A stretch of DNA of 64,000 nt from CAZLBV01 sp964557845 (GCA_964557845.1 CAZLBV010000215.1:4425-68424), one strand, 5' to 3'; numbered from the stretch's first letter, positions 1 through 8,815 are shown. Numbers and translations are program-made. Notes: generated by a model not told the origin, from the letters alone.

Positions 1-687
1 GGATATATGAGGGTATAATCCTTCAAGGTTTGCAAAAATATTCTTGCCGCCTGCAATTTCAATGATCTCATTCAGAAATGTACCGGATGTCGTGGTCATT
101 AATCCGGTCAGATCCCCTGGGGTATGTCCTAATGTTATGAACACCTTTTTTGGGGTCAGGCGAGAGGTTTTTTCTCTGATCTCATCCAATTCTCTTTTAA
201 GCTGGTTAGCCAGACATTCAGCCTTAACCTTTCGATCTAATTTGCTGCCAATAATATGAATGGCTGAGAAGACATCCTCCAGTGAATCCATATTAACAGA
301 GAGAAAATCAATCTCCTGAGACCGGCAGAACTGGGCCAAAGATTCATGTTTCCCTTGGGTTATCACAAGGTCAGGCTGAAGTGCTGTTAAAATCTCCAGG
401 TTAGGATTGAATAAACCCCCGATCTTCGGTTTGTTTTTGGCATTAGGAGGGAAAATAGTAAAATCACTCACTCCTATTATATGATCGCCCCTACCGAGTG
501 CATACACAATCTCGGTTATTCCTGGGGAGGCAGTTATCAACCGTGTTGGATTTTTTAATTTTGACGAGGGTTGATCCTGAGATGATGAAGCCGAAGACGA
601 TATTTCAGAGTTACACCCAAGAGACAACAATAAGGTCAAAACAACAAAAAACTTCCAGGAAACTGACAAAACCTTTTGTAAGATCAT
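1..687 (-). CDS. ABC transporter substrate-binding lipoprotein, BtuF/FhuD-like (3' end cut by window)
   Basis: Reading the minus strand from an ATG at 687 gives 229 codons open to the window edge. The N-terminus is a short basic stretch, a hydrophobic core and a Cys at residue 25 after Leu-Gly, so it is read as a lipoprotein anchored on the outer face of the inner membrane. The next part has the periplasmic binding protein fold of the BtuF/TroA type (PF01497): residues near 55 read TASPGITEIVYALG, then a KIGG segment and PNLEIL...PDLVI, and later GTFLNEIIEIAGG. Families with this layout bind cobalamin, siderophores or haem; the ligand cannot be told here. Permease and ATPase genes would lie outside the window. 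NikR is encoded 3.3 kb away, so nickel or cobalt use is possible but unproven. A good promoter lies just upstream. Confidence 0.85.
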   Translation of the reverse strand, partial: MILQKVLSVSWKFFVVLTLLLSLGCNSEISSSASSSQDQPSSKLKNPTRLITASPGITEIVYALGRGDHIIGVSDFTIFPPNAKNKPKIGGLFNPNLEILTALQPDLVITQGKHESLAQFCRSQEIDFLSVNMDSLEDVFSAIHIIGSKLDRKVKAECLANQLKRELDEIREKTSRLTPKKVFITLGHTPGDLTGLMTTTSGTFLNEIIEIAGGKNIFANLEGLYPHIS

Positions 688-751
688 CTGTTTTTTTCTG
701 AGAAAATAGTCAACCTAAGAAAAACACATACTTAAATAGGTAGAAAAAATA

Positions 752-780
752 ATTGTTGCTGTTTGAACACTTTTTGTCAA
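752..780 (-). promoter_or_regulatory. Sigma-70-like promoter for the binding lipoprotein
   Basis: On the minus strand TTGACA (780-775) is followed after 17 bp by AACAAT (757-752). It lies about 65 bp upstream of the lipoprotein start. The 688-1015 interval holds this promoter and the oppositely directed one at 831-859; no gene is seen in it. Confidence 0.55.
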
Positions 781-830
781 CTTGGATTAAAATGATTGTG
801 TGAGAATCTACTAAAATAATAAAAAATATT

Positions 831-859
831 TTGACATTATAATATTAGAATAATAAAAT
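831..859 (+). promoter_or_regulatory. Sigma-70-like promoter for rubredoxin-flavodiiron operon
   Basis: TTGACA at 831-836, a 17-bp spacer and TAAAAT at 854-859. It is about 155 bp upstream of the rubredoxin start, leaving a long AT-rich leader in which I see no clear operator. Confidence 0.55.
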
Positions 860-1015
860 TATTAATGGACACAGAGTGAAAGGGCTGCATAGCTGCTTTT
901 AGGGATTTGTAAAAATTGTCTTCAGAAAGACTAGGAACAGATTACAAAAAAGGAATTTGATCATAAAAAGGCTATGATAGATACCTCGAAACAAATAATT
1001 AAAAGGAGAATAAAA

Positions 1016-1177
1016 ATGGAAAAATACAGATGTACAGTTTGTGGTTATGTTTATGACCCTGAAAAGGGTGATCCTGATTCCGGGGTACCTGCCGGCACAA
1101 TCTTCGCAGATCTGCCGGATGATTGGGTATGTCCGGTTTGCGGCGCGCCTAAAGATGCTTTTGAAATAGAGGAGTAA
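1016..1177 (+). CDS. Rubredoxin
   Basis: A 53-residue rubredoxin, a one-iron electron carrier of the cytoplasm. Two CxxCG knuckles are visible: CTVCG near residue 6 and CPVCG near residue 39, with the family's YDPEKGDP, [14 protein letters not shown] signature between them. The ATG at 1016 was chosen because AAAGGAG lies 8 bases upstream; an in-frame ATG at 974 would add a 14-residue non-family tail. It is followed after three bases by the flavodiiron protein gene, whose ribosome site lies in the last codons of this gene, so the two are translationally coupled. Together they form the classic pair in which rubredoxin reduces the flavodiiron enzyme. Confidence 0.97.
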   Translation: MEKYRCTVCGYVYDPEKGDPDSGVPAGTIFADLPDDWVCPVCGAPKDAFEIEE

Positions 1178-1180
1178 AAA

Positions 1181-2356
1181 GTGGTGCCGTTAGAAATAAG
1201 TAAAGATCTATATTGGGTCGGAGGGATAGACTGGGATCTCAGGGATTTTCACGGATATCTGACCCAGCGTGGTTCAACGTATAATGCTTACCTGATACTA
1301 GATGAAAAGGTTATTCTGGTTGATACCGTAAAACATTATCTTTTCGATGAGATGATCAGCAGGATAAGTCAGATAATAGATCCGGCCAAGATCGATATAA
1401 TTCTTTCCAATCATGTTGAGATGGATCATTCCGGTTCAATTCCGAAGGTGCTGGAATTAGCCCCTAAAGCAGAAGTGATCACTTCAACCCAAGGCGAAAA
1501 GGGGCTGCGCAGACATTACAAGCAGGACTGGAAATTCCGTGTAATGAATTCCGGAGAATCTTATAAGATAGGGAAAAGAACACTGCATTTTGTCCATACT
1601 CCTATGGTACATTGGCCGGATAATATGGTGACTTATTTAGAGGAAGATAAGATTCTTTTATCCAATGATGCCTTCGGACAGCATATTGCATCTTCTGAAA
1701 GATACGATGCTGAGGTTGGCTGGGATATTGTTAGAGAAGAAGCCGCCAAATATTATGCCAATATTGTGATGCCCTATGGAGACCAGACCAAAAAAGCTTT
1801 AGATGTAGTTTCAGGATTAGAGATCGAGAAGATTTGTCCCAGTCATGGAGTGATCTGGCGGTCATACATTCCTCGTATAGTGGAACAATACAAAAGATGG
1901 GCCGATTACGCGAGCGAAAACAAAGCGCTGATCGTATATGACTCCATGTGGGGATCTACCGCTAAGATAGCAGAGAAACTCAAGGAGGGGCTGGAAGAAA
2001 GCGGCCTTGGGGTTACAATTAGAAACTTAAAGACAAATCACATATCCGATATCATGACCGATCTAATAGATACCCGCTTGATATTGATCGGTTCTCCTAC
2101 TCTGAACAATGGAATGCTTCCTACTATGGGAAGTTTTTTAACTTATTTAAAGGGTTTAAGGCCCAAAAAGAGGATCGGATTTGCTTTCGGTTCTTTTGGG
2201 TGGGGCGGTCAGGCTGTCGGTGAGATAGAGTCAGTTATGAAAGGGCTTGGTTGGGAGATCCCGGAGCGATCGTTGAATATTAAATTTATTCCAGATGAAG
2301 CTGAACTGAATACAGTTAAGGAAGCTGCGGTAAAATTAAGAAAACACTTAGAATAA
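1181..2356 (+). CDS. Flavodiiron protein (rubredoxin:oxygen/NO oxidoreductase)
   Basis: A 391-residue A-type flavodiiron protein. Residues about 30-250 are a metallo-beta-lactamase-like diiron domain with HVEMDHS as the H-x-E-x-D-H iron motif and further ligands in the following HWPDNM and PSHG segments. Residues about 250-391 are a flavodoxin-like FMN domain with YDSMWGSTAKIA as the phosphate loop and GSPTLNNG plus FGSFGWGG as the flavin loops. The enzyme reduces O2 to water or NO to N2O with electrons from rubredoxin, protecting anaerobes. Translation probably starts at GTG 1181 or the adjacent GTG 1184, served by the GGAG inside the rubredoxin stop region. No C-terminal rubredoxin domain is fused, which fits the separate rubredoxin upstream. 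Confidence 0.96.
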   Translation: MVPLEISKDLYWVGGIDWDLRDFHGYLTQRGSTYNAYLILDEKVILVDTVKHYLFDEMISRISQIIDPAKIDIILSNHVEMDHSGSIPKVLELAPKAEVITSTQGEKGLRRHYKQDWKFRVMNSGESYKIGKRTLHFVHTPMVHWPDNMVTYLEEDKILLSNDAFGQHIASSERYDAEVGWDIVREEAAKYYANIVMPYGDQTKKALDVVSGLEIEKICPSHGVIWRSYIPRIVEQYKRWADYASENKALIVYDSMWGSTAKIAEKLKEGLEESGLGVTIRNLKTNHISDIMTDLIDTRLILIGSPTLNNGMLPTMGSFLTYLKGLRPKKRIGFAFGSFGWGGQAVGEIESVMKGLGWEIPERSLNIKFIPDEAELNTVKEAAVKLRKHLE

Positions 2357-2734
2357 CTTGGAGAGATCACTATAGAAAGGAGGAGGTTACCGCTTTCTTT
2401 CCTTCTAGCAAGATCGGCAGGATGGATGAAAATCTAAAAGAGACGGTATACCATCCTTTTTCATCTTTTGAAATTTTAGCCAAAAATAGGCAAATCGAAG
2501 GAAGCCTTCGGTTAAGCCGATATTAAACGGGGGCTTTTTTCTTGATCCGATTTTTATCTTTCCACAAGAGAGTTTCTTTTTTATTAGGCTTTTTTCATTC
2601 CCTGTATTTAATCTTATATAAAATGGCATAAGAATTGCTTTTATATATTATGATTGAAACATAAGCTTAACCTTAAAGAAGGAATGGCCTGTAAAATAGG
2701 GCTTGACTATTAACGAATGAAATAGGAGACAACA
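2357..2734. other. Noncoding interval with small hairpins
   Basis: No convincing gene is seen. It contains CGAAGG-AAG-CCTTCG (2496-2510), followed by CGG-TTAAG-CCG and then a GGGGGC followed by a T-run near 2525-2537, which could act as a weak plus-strand terminator for the upstream operon. The start of the next gene has a good AGGAGA ribosome site. Confidence 0.35.
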
Positions 2735-3877
2735 ATGGAACATGAAAAGAATTGGTGGGTATATCCGGGCTTTAAAATTAAAATGGTTGTGTCTGACCTT
2801 TATTTGCCAGTTAATATTTCTTTTGTAAAGAAACCTGGTGAAAGTAATCGAGACCCCCTTTTTTATGTGACTGAATTGTATGGTACCGTAAAAGTTATAA
2901 CAAAGAATTACACGGTTCATACTTATGCTGAAGATTTATTGAATTATAGGGGAAGCGCTGAATTCCCCGGGAGCGGAGAATCTGGGTTGACCGGGATCTG
3001 CGTGGAGCCGGAATCTGGGGACCTTTTTCTTTCCATGCTTTACAAAGACGGAGATGATTTCAAAGGTAAAGTTATAAGAGCTATCAGTAGCCGAGATGGT
3101 TTGAAGATGAAGGCTAGTGAAACAGTTATCGATAATATTCCTTCAACAAGACGTGCTCATCAGGTCCAAGCGGTTACTATTGGTCCAGATAATAAACTGT
3201 ATATCAACATTGGTGACGGAGGAGATTGGACAAAATCTCAAGATAAAAATGATCTAAGAGGTAAAATTTTACGGTTAAGCCAAAATGGTAAGATCCCGTG
3301 GGATAATCCCGATCCAAATAGTCCGGTTTATGCTAAAGGATTAAGGAATCCTTTTGGAGCTGTTTGGAGAAAGAGCGACAGCTCTCTTTATATTGCAGGA
3401 AATGGACCTGATGTGGATGACCGCATCGCTAAAATCATGCCTTTTGAAAATTACGGATGGCCAGGTACGATGAGAAAAAATAGCATTTTTTGGTGGCATT
3501 ATACCCAAGCCCCGACAGCCCTCGATTTTATGCAGGACGGTCAGTTCCCGGCTCAGTTTGGGGATCATCTCTTTGTAGCTTTATTTGGAGCCGCTTATCA
3601 AAAAGGTCCACATGAGAAGGGGAAAAAAATAATCAAAATCCAACTGAATGAATCAGCAACATCAGTCAAATCTTACGATCACTTTGTGGTATATAAAGGA
3701 AAAGAAGCTGCTAGTCCCTGTGGTCTTGCATTTGGCCCAGATGGTTTATATTTTTCTGATCTTCATGGAGAAAAAATGGGTGCAGGGAATATCTTCAAGA
3801 TTGTTCCTGATTGGGATAAACTAAAAGAAATGAGAAAGAAAACAGAAGAATATGATAAGATTTGGAATTCTTCTTAG
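2735..3877 (+). CDS. PQQ-dependent sugar dehydrogenase-like beta-propeller protein (GSDH family)
   Basis: A 380-residue protein of the glucose/sorbosone dehydrogenase family (PF07995, six-bladed propeller). Family marks are LTGICVEP, HQVQAVTIGPDNKLYINIGDGGD (shortened here to its core), DLRGKILR, DNPDPNSPVYAKGLRNPFGAVW, ENYGWPG and SPCGLAFGPDGLYFSD. Members oxidise aldose sugars with PQQ and calcium, but many bacterial homologues have no shown activity. There is no N-terminal signal peptide, unusual for a PQQ enzyme, and no PQQ synthesis gene in the window, so the substrate and cofactor remain open. AGGAG lies 7 bases before the ATG. The gene stands alone between two noncoding intervals. Confidence 0.8.
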   Translation: MEHEKNWWVYPGFKIKMVVSDLYLPVNISFVKKPGESNRDPLFYVTELYGTVKVITKNYTVHTYAEDLLNYRGSAEFPGSGESGLTGICVEPESGDLFLSMLYKDGDDFKGKVIRAISSRDGLKMKASETVIDNIPSTRRAHQVQAVTIGPDNKLYINIGDGGDWTKSQDKNDLRGKILRLSQNGKIPWDNPDPNSPVYAKGLRNPFGAVWRKSDSSLYIAGNGPDVDDRIAKIMPFENYGWPGTMRKNSIFWWHYTQAPTALDFMQDGQFPAQFGDHLFVALFGAAYQKGPHEKGKKIIKIQLNESATSVKSYDHFVVYKGKEAASPCGLAFGPDGLYFSDLHGEKMGAGNIFKIVPDWDKLKEMRKKTEEYDKIWNSS

Positions 3878-3952
3878 CGCCGGATATCAGATCCTGCGTG
3901 ACAATTAAGACGATTAATAACACTCGAAGATTATATAAAGCGGCTTAGGGAA

Positions 3953-3981
3953 TTGACATGATGATTAATCCGTATTATTGT
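3953..3981 (+). promoter_or_regulatory. Sigma-70-like promoter for nikR
   Basis: TTGACA at 3953-3958, 17-bp spacer, TATTGT at 3976-3981, only 20 bases before the nikR ATG at 4001, so the leader is very short. No clear NikR dyad was seen around it. Confidence 0.55.
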
Positions 3982-4000
3982 TTTATCCACGAGGACTTCG

Positions 4001-4420
4001 ATGTCAAAAGTCACAAGATTTGGTGTGTCGCTTGATGATGAATTGCTTCATAAATTTGACGCCTTGATCGAGAAAACTGGTTATTCCAGCCGCTCCGAAG
4101 CCATTCGAGACCTGATTAGAAATAGAATGGTAGAAGAAGAGTGGAAAGAGGAAAGTACGATTACAGTAGGAATACTCGGCCTTACTTTTGATCATGACGC
4201 CCGGGAGCTTACTGAAAAGTTAACCAAGATCCAGCATCAATATATTGATGCTATTGTATCTTCTACCCATCTTCATCTGGATTCCCATAATTGCCTCGAG
4301 GTCATTTTACTTAAAGGGGAAAGCGGCCTGATCAAAAAGATCGCAGACGAACTTATTAGCACCCGAAGAGTTAAGCATGGGAAGTTATTAACGATGTCCA
4401 CTGGCTCACAACTTTCCTGA
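4001..4420 (+). CDS. nikR: Nickel-responsive regulator NikR
   Basis: A 139-residue metalloregulator. Residues 1-45 form the ribbon-helix-helix DNA-binding domain (RFGVSLDDELLHKFD, SRSEAIRDLIR). The rest is an ACT-like nickel domain. The four high-affinity ligands line up with a constant offset of three from Escherichia coli NikR: His79, His90, His92 and Cys98, in HQYID, THLHLD and HNCLEV. The C-terminus keeps the RRVKHGKL segment. When loaded with nickel the tetramer represses uptake genes and sometimes activates others. No nickel transporter is adjacent in the window; the lipoprotein at 1-687 is the only candidate, and it may instead carry cobalamin. Confidence 0.95.
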   Translation: MSKVTRFGVSLDDELLHKFDALIEKTGYSSRSEAIRDLIRNRMVEEEWKEESTITVGILGLTFDHDARELTEKLTKIQHQYIDAIVSSTHLHLDSHNCLEVILLKGESGLIKKIADELISTRRVKHGKLLTMSTGSQLS

Positions 4421-4540
4421 ATCATCAGTAAAATAGGCCGATTTGTATCAATCTCTTTTCAATCTTGGACAAATAGTTTTCAAAATTAAGGAATATTGAA
4501 TCGGTCATGGTGCTGGTTTAATTTATTATCAGCCTCTTTT

Positions 4541-4601
4541 ACCCCACTGGGGTGGGGCGCGCTGATGTCAGCCCAAACACGTCAATGCCTCGAGTTCGAG
4601 G
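4541..4601. repeat. Cluster of three perfect short palindromes
   Basis: Within 61 bases there are ACCCC-ACT-GGGGT (4541-4553), GCTGA-TG-TCAGC (4561-4572) and CCTCGA-GT-TCGAGG (4588-4601). The last is further flanked by AACAC and TGTT. A longer hairpin follows at 4630-4662. The cluster is GC-rich in an AT-rich intergenic region. It could be a structured RNA or a multi-operator regulatory site; the sequence alone does not decide. Confidence 0.6.
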
Positions 4602-4629
4602 TGTTAATCATGAAACAAGAAAAAAGATA

Positions 4630-4662
4630 AAGGCTGCCCTTTTATGAAAAAAGGGCAGCCTT
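4630..4662 (-). terminator. Strong hairpin, terminator-like on the minus strand
   Basis: AAGGCTGCCCTTTT pairs perfectly over 14 bp with AAAAGGGCAGCCTT around a five-base loop. On the minus strand the stem is followed by TATCTTTTTTC, a terminator-like T tract; on the plus strand there is no T tract. No clear minus-strand gene ends here, which is odd for a terminator. Confidence 0.6.
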
Positions 4663-5192
4663 AAAAGGGGATGGATTAAAAGATTAGGTGATTTATGTAA
4701 AATCCTTCGAAAAAAGGAGGGGTTAAAAGGAGGGATTTACATTTTCTGTTGCGTCTTTCTTTCCTCATTTTTGTCATTCCATATATATATACGCTGGTTT
4801 TGGGAAAAAAGTTGCCAATTATGCTTGAAAACAAGAGATTTTTATGTTTTTTTCCTAAATTAGGAAATTCATTAAAAAATTTGGTCATCAATTTAGTTTT
4901 TTAATCATGAAAAGAAATATGAAAGTATCCTAAAAGAAGGGAAATTATACTGTAACTTGTTGAAAACAAATAATATGTTTTACTTTTCTTATTTGATCTA
5001 ACCCCTTAACCAATGCTATGAAAATATTATATCATAAATTATTATAAAATATCAAGCTTTTATTCAAATTTTTTATTATTTTCAATTAATTAGTTTGTTA
5101 TGGCAGTTTTTTGCCTTATATTGCACCAAATTTACATGTTTTTTTGACTTTATATAAAAACAACACCTGATCGCTAATTTCTAAAAGAACCT
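4663..5192. other. AT-rich noncoding interval
   Basis: A very AT-rich stretch with no believable gene on either strand. It separates the palindrome block from the decarboxylase promoter. Confidence 0.5.
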
Positions 5193-5221
5193 TTGACTTA
5201 GGAAAAATGTTATTTTACTAT
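5193..5221 (+). promoter_or_regulatory. Sigma-70-like promoter for the PLP decarboxylase
   Basis: TTGACT at 5193-5198, 17-bp spacer, TACTAT at 5216-5221; the gene starts at 5258 behind an AAGAGGA ribosome site. Confidence 0.55.
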
Positions 5222-5257
5222 GAATAATCCGGGTAAATTTTTAAGAGGATAAGTAAC

Positions 5258-6673
5258 ATGGATAAAGAGGAATTTAAAAAATACGGATATCAGTTCATCG
5301 ATTGGATCGCTGATTATTTAGATGAGCTTGAAAAGTATCCTGTGTCTGCAAAAACAAGACCAGGTGAGATAAAAAGGAATTTGCAGGATAAAATTCCTGA
5401 GCATGGTGAAGATATGGATGTTATCTTCAGGGATTTTAAGGAGATTATCCTCCCGGGCATGACTCACTGGCAGCATCCTTCCTGGTTTGCCTATTTTCCG
5501 GCAAACAACAGCCAGCCTTCCATTCTGGCTGAGCTTTTGACCGCAGGCATGGGAGCCCAATGTATGAGCTGGCAAACTTCTCCGGCAGCTACGGAACTAG
5601 AGGAAGTAGTCATGGAATGGCTGCGCAAGATGCTTGGTCTTTCCGAAGGAATGGAGGGCGTTATTCAAGATACGGCTTCTACATCTTCTTTAGTGGCCTT
5701 GCTTTCAGCGAGAGAAAAAGCCACAAACTTTGTTTCTAATCAAAAGGGGATGAATAATGACCTGGTTGTCTATACTTCAGAAGAGGCACATTCTAGTATT
5801 GAGAAAGGGGCCAAGATTGCCGGTTATGGGAAAGAGAACATAAGACTTATTCCAACTGCTCTGAATTATGCTATGATCCCGCCCCAATTGGAAAATGCCA
5901 TAATCAGAGATAAAGAGAGGGGCTTGAAACCTGCTTGTGTTGTCGCTACTGTAGGCACAACATCTTCCGGTGCGCTTGATCCTCTTTTGCTCATTGGCAA
6001 GATCTGCAAGTACTATGATGTCTGGCTTCATGTGGATGCTGCCTATGCTGGATTGGCTGCCATGCTACCCGAAAAAAAACAGATCCTGAATGGGATCGAA
6101 TATGCTGATTCCTTTGTCTTCAATCCTCATAAATGGATGTTAACCAATTTTGACTGCTCTGCTTATTTTGTGAAAGATAAAAACACTCTACTGAAAACAT
6201 TTGAGATCCATCCGGAATATTTGAAAACTCAGATGGATGCCATGGTTAAGAACTACAGAGATTGGGGGATACAATTAGGAAGACGGTTTAGAGCTCTGAA
6301 ATTGTGGTTTGTCCTTAGGTATTATGGAGAAGAAGGCCTGCGTAGGATGGTGAAAGAACATATACGCCTTGCTCAGCTCTTTAAGGGTTTCATAGAAGGT
6401 CATGATAATTTTGAATTAATGGCACCGGTTGATCTGAGCTTGGTGTGTTTCCGGTTAAATGACGGCCGGCCGGAAGAAACCATGAATCTGATTAATAAAA
6501 AGTTCTTAGATAGAATAAATCAAACCGGAAAATTATTTTTGACATCAACCAATTTAAAAGGAAAATTTGTTCTCCGTTTTGTGGTCGGGTCCAGAACGAC
6601 AGGAGAAGTCCATGTCCGGGCAGCATGGGATTTGATTATGAAGACTGGAGAAGATATCCTTTCCAAGATGTAA
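5258..6673 (+). CDS. Aromatic-L-amino-acid decarboxylase family protein (group II PLP)
   Basis: A 471-residue group II pyridoxal-phosphate decarboxylase (PF00282), close in length and layout to DOPA/tryptophan decarboxylases. Seen are HWQHPSWFAYFPAN (substrate-pocket segment near residue 71), QDTASTSSLVALLSARE (cofactor phosphate region), HVDAAYAG with Asp260 that pairs with the pyridine nitrogen, and NPHKWM with Lys292 as the Schiff-base lysine. The family releases CO2 from tryptophan, tyrosine, phenylalanine or DOPA to give arylamines; which substrate applies cannot be read. It has its own promoter and no partner transporter next to it. Confidence 0.9.
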   Translation: MDKEEFKKYGYQFIDWIADYLDELEKYPVSAKTRPGEIKRNLQDKIPEHGEDMDVIFRDFKEIILPGMTHWQHPSWFAYFPANNSQPSILAELLTAGMGAQCMSWQTSPAATELEEVVMEWLRKMLGLSEGMEGVIQDTASTSSLVALLSAREKATNFVSNQKGMNNDLVVYTSEEAHSSIEKGAKIAGYGKENIRLIPTALNYAMIPPQLENAIIRDKERGLKPACVVATVGTTSSGALDPLLLIGKICKYYDVWLHVDAAYAGLAAMLPEKKQILNGIEYADSFVFNPHKWMLTNFDCSAYFVKDKNTLLKTFEIHPEYLKTQMDAMVKNYRDWGIQLGRRFRALKLWFVLRYYGEEGLRRMVKEHIRLAQLFKGFIEGHDNFELMAPVDLSLVCFRLNDGRPEETMNLINKKFLDRINQTGKLFLTSTNLKGKFVLRFVVGSRTTGEVHVRAAWDLIMKTGEDILSKM

Positions 6674-6700
6674 CGCCTATTGTACAAATAATTCAGAAAT

Positions 6701-7711
6701 TTAGCTGATAACTCCGTTGGTGTATAACTTAACATGCAAAATATAATCCACTAATACATCATAGTTTTCGGCAAACCTATTAACTCTTTCTTCGAGTGAG
6801 CTTTTCCCTAGGAGTTTAACTTCGATCTGATCAAGATATATATAATTAACAACAGCACGTGCATGTATGGCTTCCAGAGGTTCCAGTGCTTTAAAAAGTT
6901 TTAAGGCCTTATTTTTTACAAGGGTCACGTCCCATTTTTTTAAATCAAGAAGATGTCGTATTTTAAGAGAAGGATAAATTAAATTCCGTGCCAGAAAAGT
7001 CTGTCTTATTGTTTGCTTGCATTCCTCGATAGTATCTTCGGAATACAGACCTTTTTTTTGAGTGGGGATGGGAAGAAATTCTGCGATCGTATCGAATATC
7101 AGCTTTTTGTTTTCTTTTCCATAGATCCAACCTACATATGGAATGAGAATGCCGCTCTTTAACAGATTTAATTTTTTTTCTTTGAACCTGGATCCTAAAA
7201 AACTATCCTGATAAACATCTCTTGGTTGTTCGTTATAGTATTTACTCAAATAGTTTCCCAACCCATACATATATGAATTCATTATCATCCCTATCTGAGA
7301 AAGGTCTAAAAATGTAATGGGATCCGTTCGGACACCCTTTTCAACTTTACCAGAACACATCATAAAAAGATCACAAGCCAGAAACAAAGATTTTCTGGTG
7401 AAATCTAGAATATATTTCCTTTCTTCATTAGGCAGGTCTTTTATAATAAACAAAACATCAATATCATCTTCAATAGTGGGTATCCCCCGCAGCCAGCTGC
7501 CTCTCAAGTTTATGGACAAAAAATTATCCCCATATTTAGCCTTCAGTTTCTCTCCTGTTTCATTAAGAGTGTCTTCGAGCAGGTCAAACAGTCTATTTCT
7601 TCTAAGGGGATTATCCGGGTGGAAAAAAGGAAACCTGAACTCATGGCTTGCTCTGAGGTAAAATTTAATGGTTTTGATGTCTGTTTTTTTATTAATGGAA
7701 TATTCAGCCAT
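6701..7711 (-). CDS. Predicted nucleotidyltransferase, function unknown
   Basis: A 336-residue protein with a DNA polymerase beta-type nucleotidyltransferase core. The motif LRGSWLRG followed by EDDIDVLFI (about residues 70-90) is the G-S-x(n)-D-x-D signature, with the two metal-binding aspartates present. The remaining 240 residues look helical, with a YGKENKKLIFD segment near the middle, and match no family I can name. Candidates are RNA or protein nucleotidylation, antibiotic-type nucleotidylation or a toxin-like role; the length is greater than that of minimal MNT-type toxins and no HEPN partner is nearby. It is transcribed toward the decarboxylase and divergent from the biotin ligase gene. 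Confidence 0.65.
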   Translation of the reverse strand: MAEYSINKKTDIKTIKFYLRASHEFRFPFFHPDNPLRRNRLFDLLEDTLNETGEKLKAKYGDNFLSINLRGSWLRGIPTIEDDIDVLFIIKDLPNEERKYILDFTRKSLFLACDLFMMCSGKVEKGVRTDPITFLDLSQIGMIMNSYMYGLGNYLSKYYNEQPRDVYQDSFLGSRFKEKKLNLLKSGILIPYVGWIYGKENKKLIFDTIAEFLPIPTQKKGLYSEDTIEECKQTIRQTFLARNLIYPSLKIRHLLDLKKWDVTLVKNKALKLFKALEPLEAIHARAVVNYIYLDQIEVKLLGKSSLEERVNRFAENYDVLVDYILHVKLYTNGVIS

Positions 7712-7773
7712 TTTATGATTTCTCTAACGGCAATTTTAATTCTTATGATCGATATTTTCAACGTTTTAAAAAC

Positions 7774-7802
7774 TTGAAGATACAGAAGTAAAAGTGTACA
7801 TT
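7774..7802 (+). promoter_or_regulatory. Sigma-70-like promoter for birA
   Basis: TTGAAG at 7774-7779, 17-bp spacer, TACATT at 7797-7802, 33 bases before the start codon. Confidence 0.45.
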
Positions 7803-7835
7803 ATTCACTGAAATCTACGAAAAATAGCCAGAAAA

Positions 7836-8774
7836 ATGATCGTTCTTACCGACAGTATCTCTTTTGCAGAATGTTTGATCCTTCCAGGACAAAGTTGGGT
7901 TAAAAGGGATATTTCTTATTTTGATGAAAATACTGCTTTAAAGGAAATAGCCTCTGAGATTTTTCCTGATGGATCATTCTATCAAACAGATGTTTTCTCA
8001 GGGTGGAGATGGAGTTTTGCTTTCATTTCTGAGAAATTAGGACTTTCTAATTATGATTTAATGATAGATGTAGGCAGAATAAGAAATGATCTCCCGCATG
8101 GGCTTGTGTTTGTGGCTGGAGAGAGTAATTTCTGCCATGGACACCACGGCCGTAAATGGACAGCTCTACCCGGGAACCTGCATTTAACGGTTTTCCTTAC
8201 ACCCAAATGCCGGATGGCTTTTTTCGGGACAGGATTTTCCATACTTGCGGCTGTCTCAGTGGTTGAAACCATTGATGGTTTCCAAGGATTAAAGGGAAAG
8301 GCTCAGATCAAGTGGGTCAATGATATTATTATTGGAGAGGCAAAAATCGCTGGATTCCTGGCCCATACTCACAGCATGGGAACTGAGGTTGAATCTGCCA
8401 TCATCGGCATAGGAATGAATGTTGAAACTAATCCTGGTATCGGGAGTGATGATTTTATTCCGGATTCAGTCTCCCTTTTAGAACTGGTATCGACCGAGGA
8501 AGATTGTGATCTAGGTAAGGTTTTCCGGAGGTTGCTGACTAGATTGGAGAAAAATTATATTCAGCTTAGGACCGGAGATTATAATAAACTCCTCTCTTTT
8601 TATCGAGAAAGGTCACTGGTCATAGGACGCAAGGTGAAGATCCTTTCGGATAGAGAGGATAGCGACAAAAGTGTCATTGCTTCGGGAGTAGTCAGGAAGA
8701 TAGGTGATAATTTGGAACTTTATCTTGAAGGGCGGGAGCATCCAGTCACCCATGGACGGCTGATTTTGGAATAA
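7836..8774 (+). CDS. birA: Biotin--[carboxyl-carrier] protein ligase
   Basis: A 312-residue biotin protein ligase-like enzyme without an N-terminal helix-turn-helix, so a group I ligase with no repressor role. The catalytic loop is seen as HGRKWTALPGN (near residue 107), a drifted form of the GRGRxGRxW signature, followed by KWVNDIII and KIAGFLA, then a C-terminal SH3-like domain ending in VTHGRLI. About 100 residues precede the catalytic loop, more than in minimal ligases, and contain no motif I recognise. It would attach biotin to Lys584 of the OadA-like protein encoded just downstream, which fits the gene order. Its drifted loop makes the assignment slightly less than certain. Confidence 0.8.
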   Translation: MIVLTDSISFAECLILPGQSWVKRDISYFDENTALKEIASEIFPDGSFYQTDVFSGWRWSFAFISEKLGLSNYDLMIDVGRIRNDLPHGLVFVAGESNFCHGHHGRKWTALPGNLHLTVFLTPKCRMAFFGTGFSILAAVSVVETIDGFQGLKGKAQIKWVNDIIIGEAKIAGFLAHTHSMGTEVESAIIGIGMNVETNPGIGSDDFIPDSVSLLELVSTEEDCDLGKVFRRLLTRLEKNYIQLRTGDYNKLLSFYRERSLVIGRKVKILSDREDSDKSVIASGVVRKIGDNLELYLEGREHPVTHGRLILE

Positions 8775-8815
8775 TTGAGAAAAAGATTTATATTAAGTCA
8801 AATACAGGTCATATC

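Noticed and set aside
2405..2629. Minus-strand frame of 74 codons between the flavodiiron and GSDH genes
   Set aside because: No ribosome site and no family resemblance; it lies over small hairpins.
3940..4000. NikR operator upstream of nikR
   Set aside because: No convincing GTATGA/TCATAC-type dyad or GTGTTAC dyad was found.
4676..4891. Minus-strand frame of 71 codons in the AT-rich gap
   Set aside because: No ribosome site, AT-driven composition rich in Phe, Lys and Asn, and no recognisable domain; the region is noncoding.
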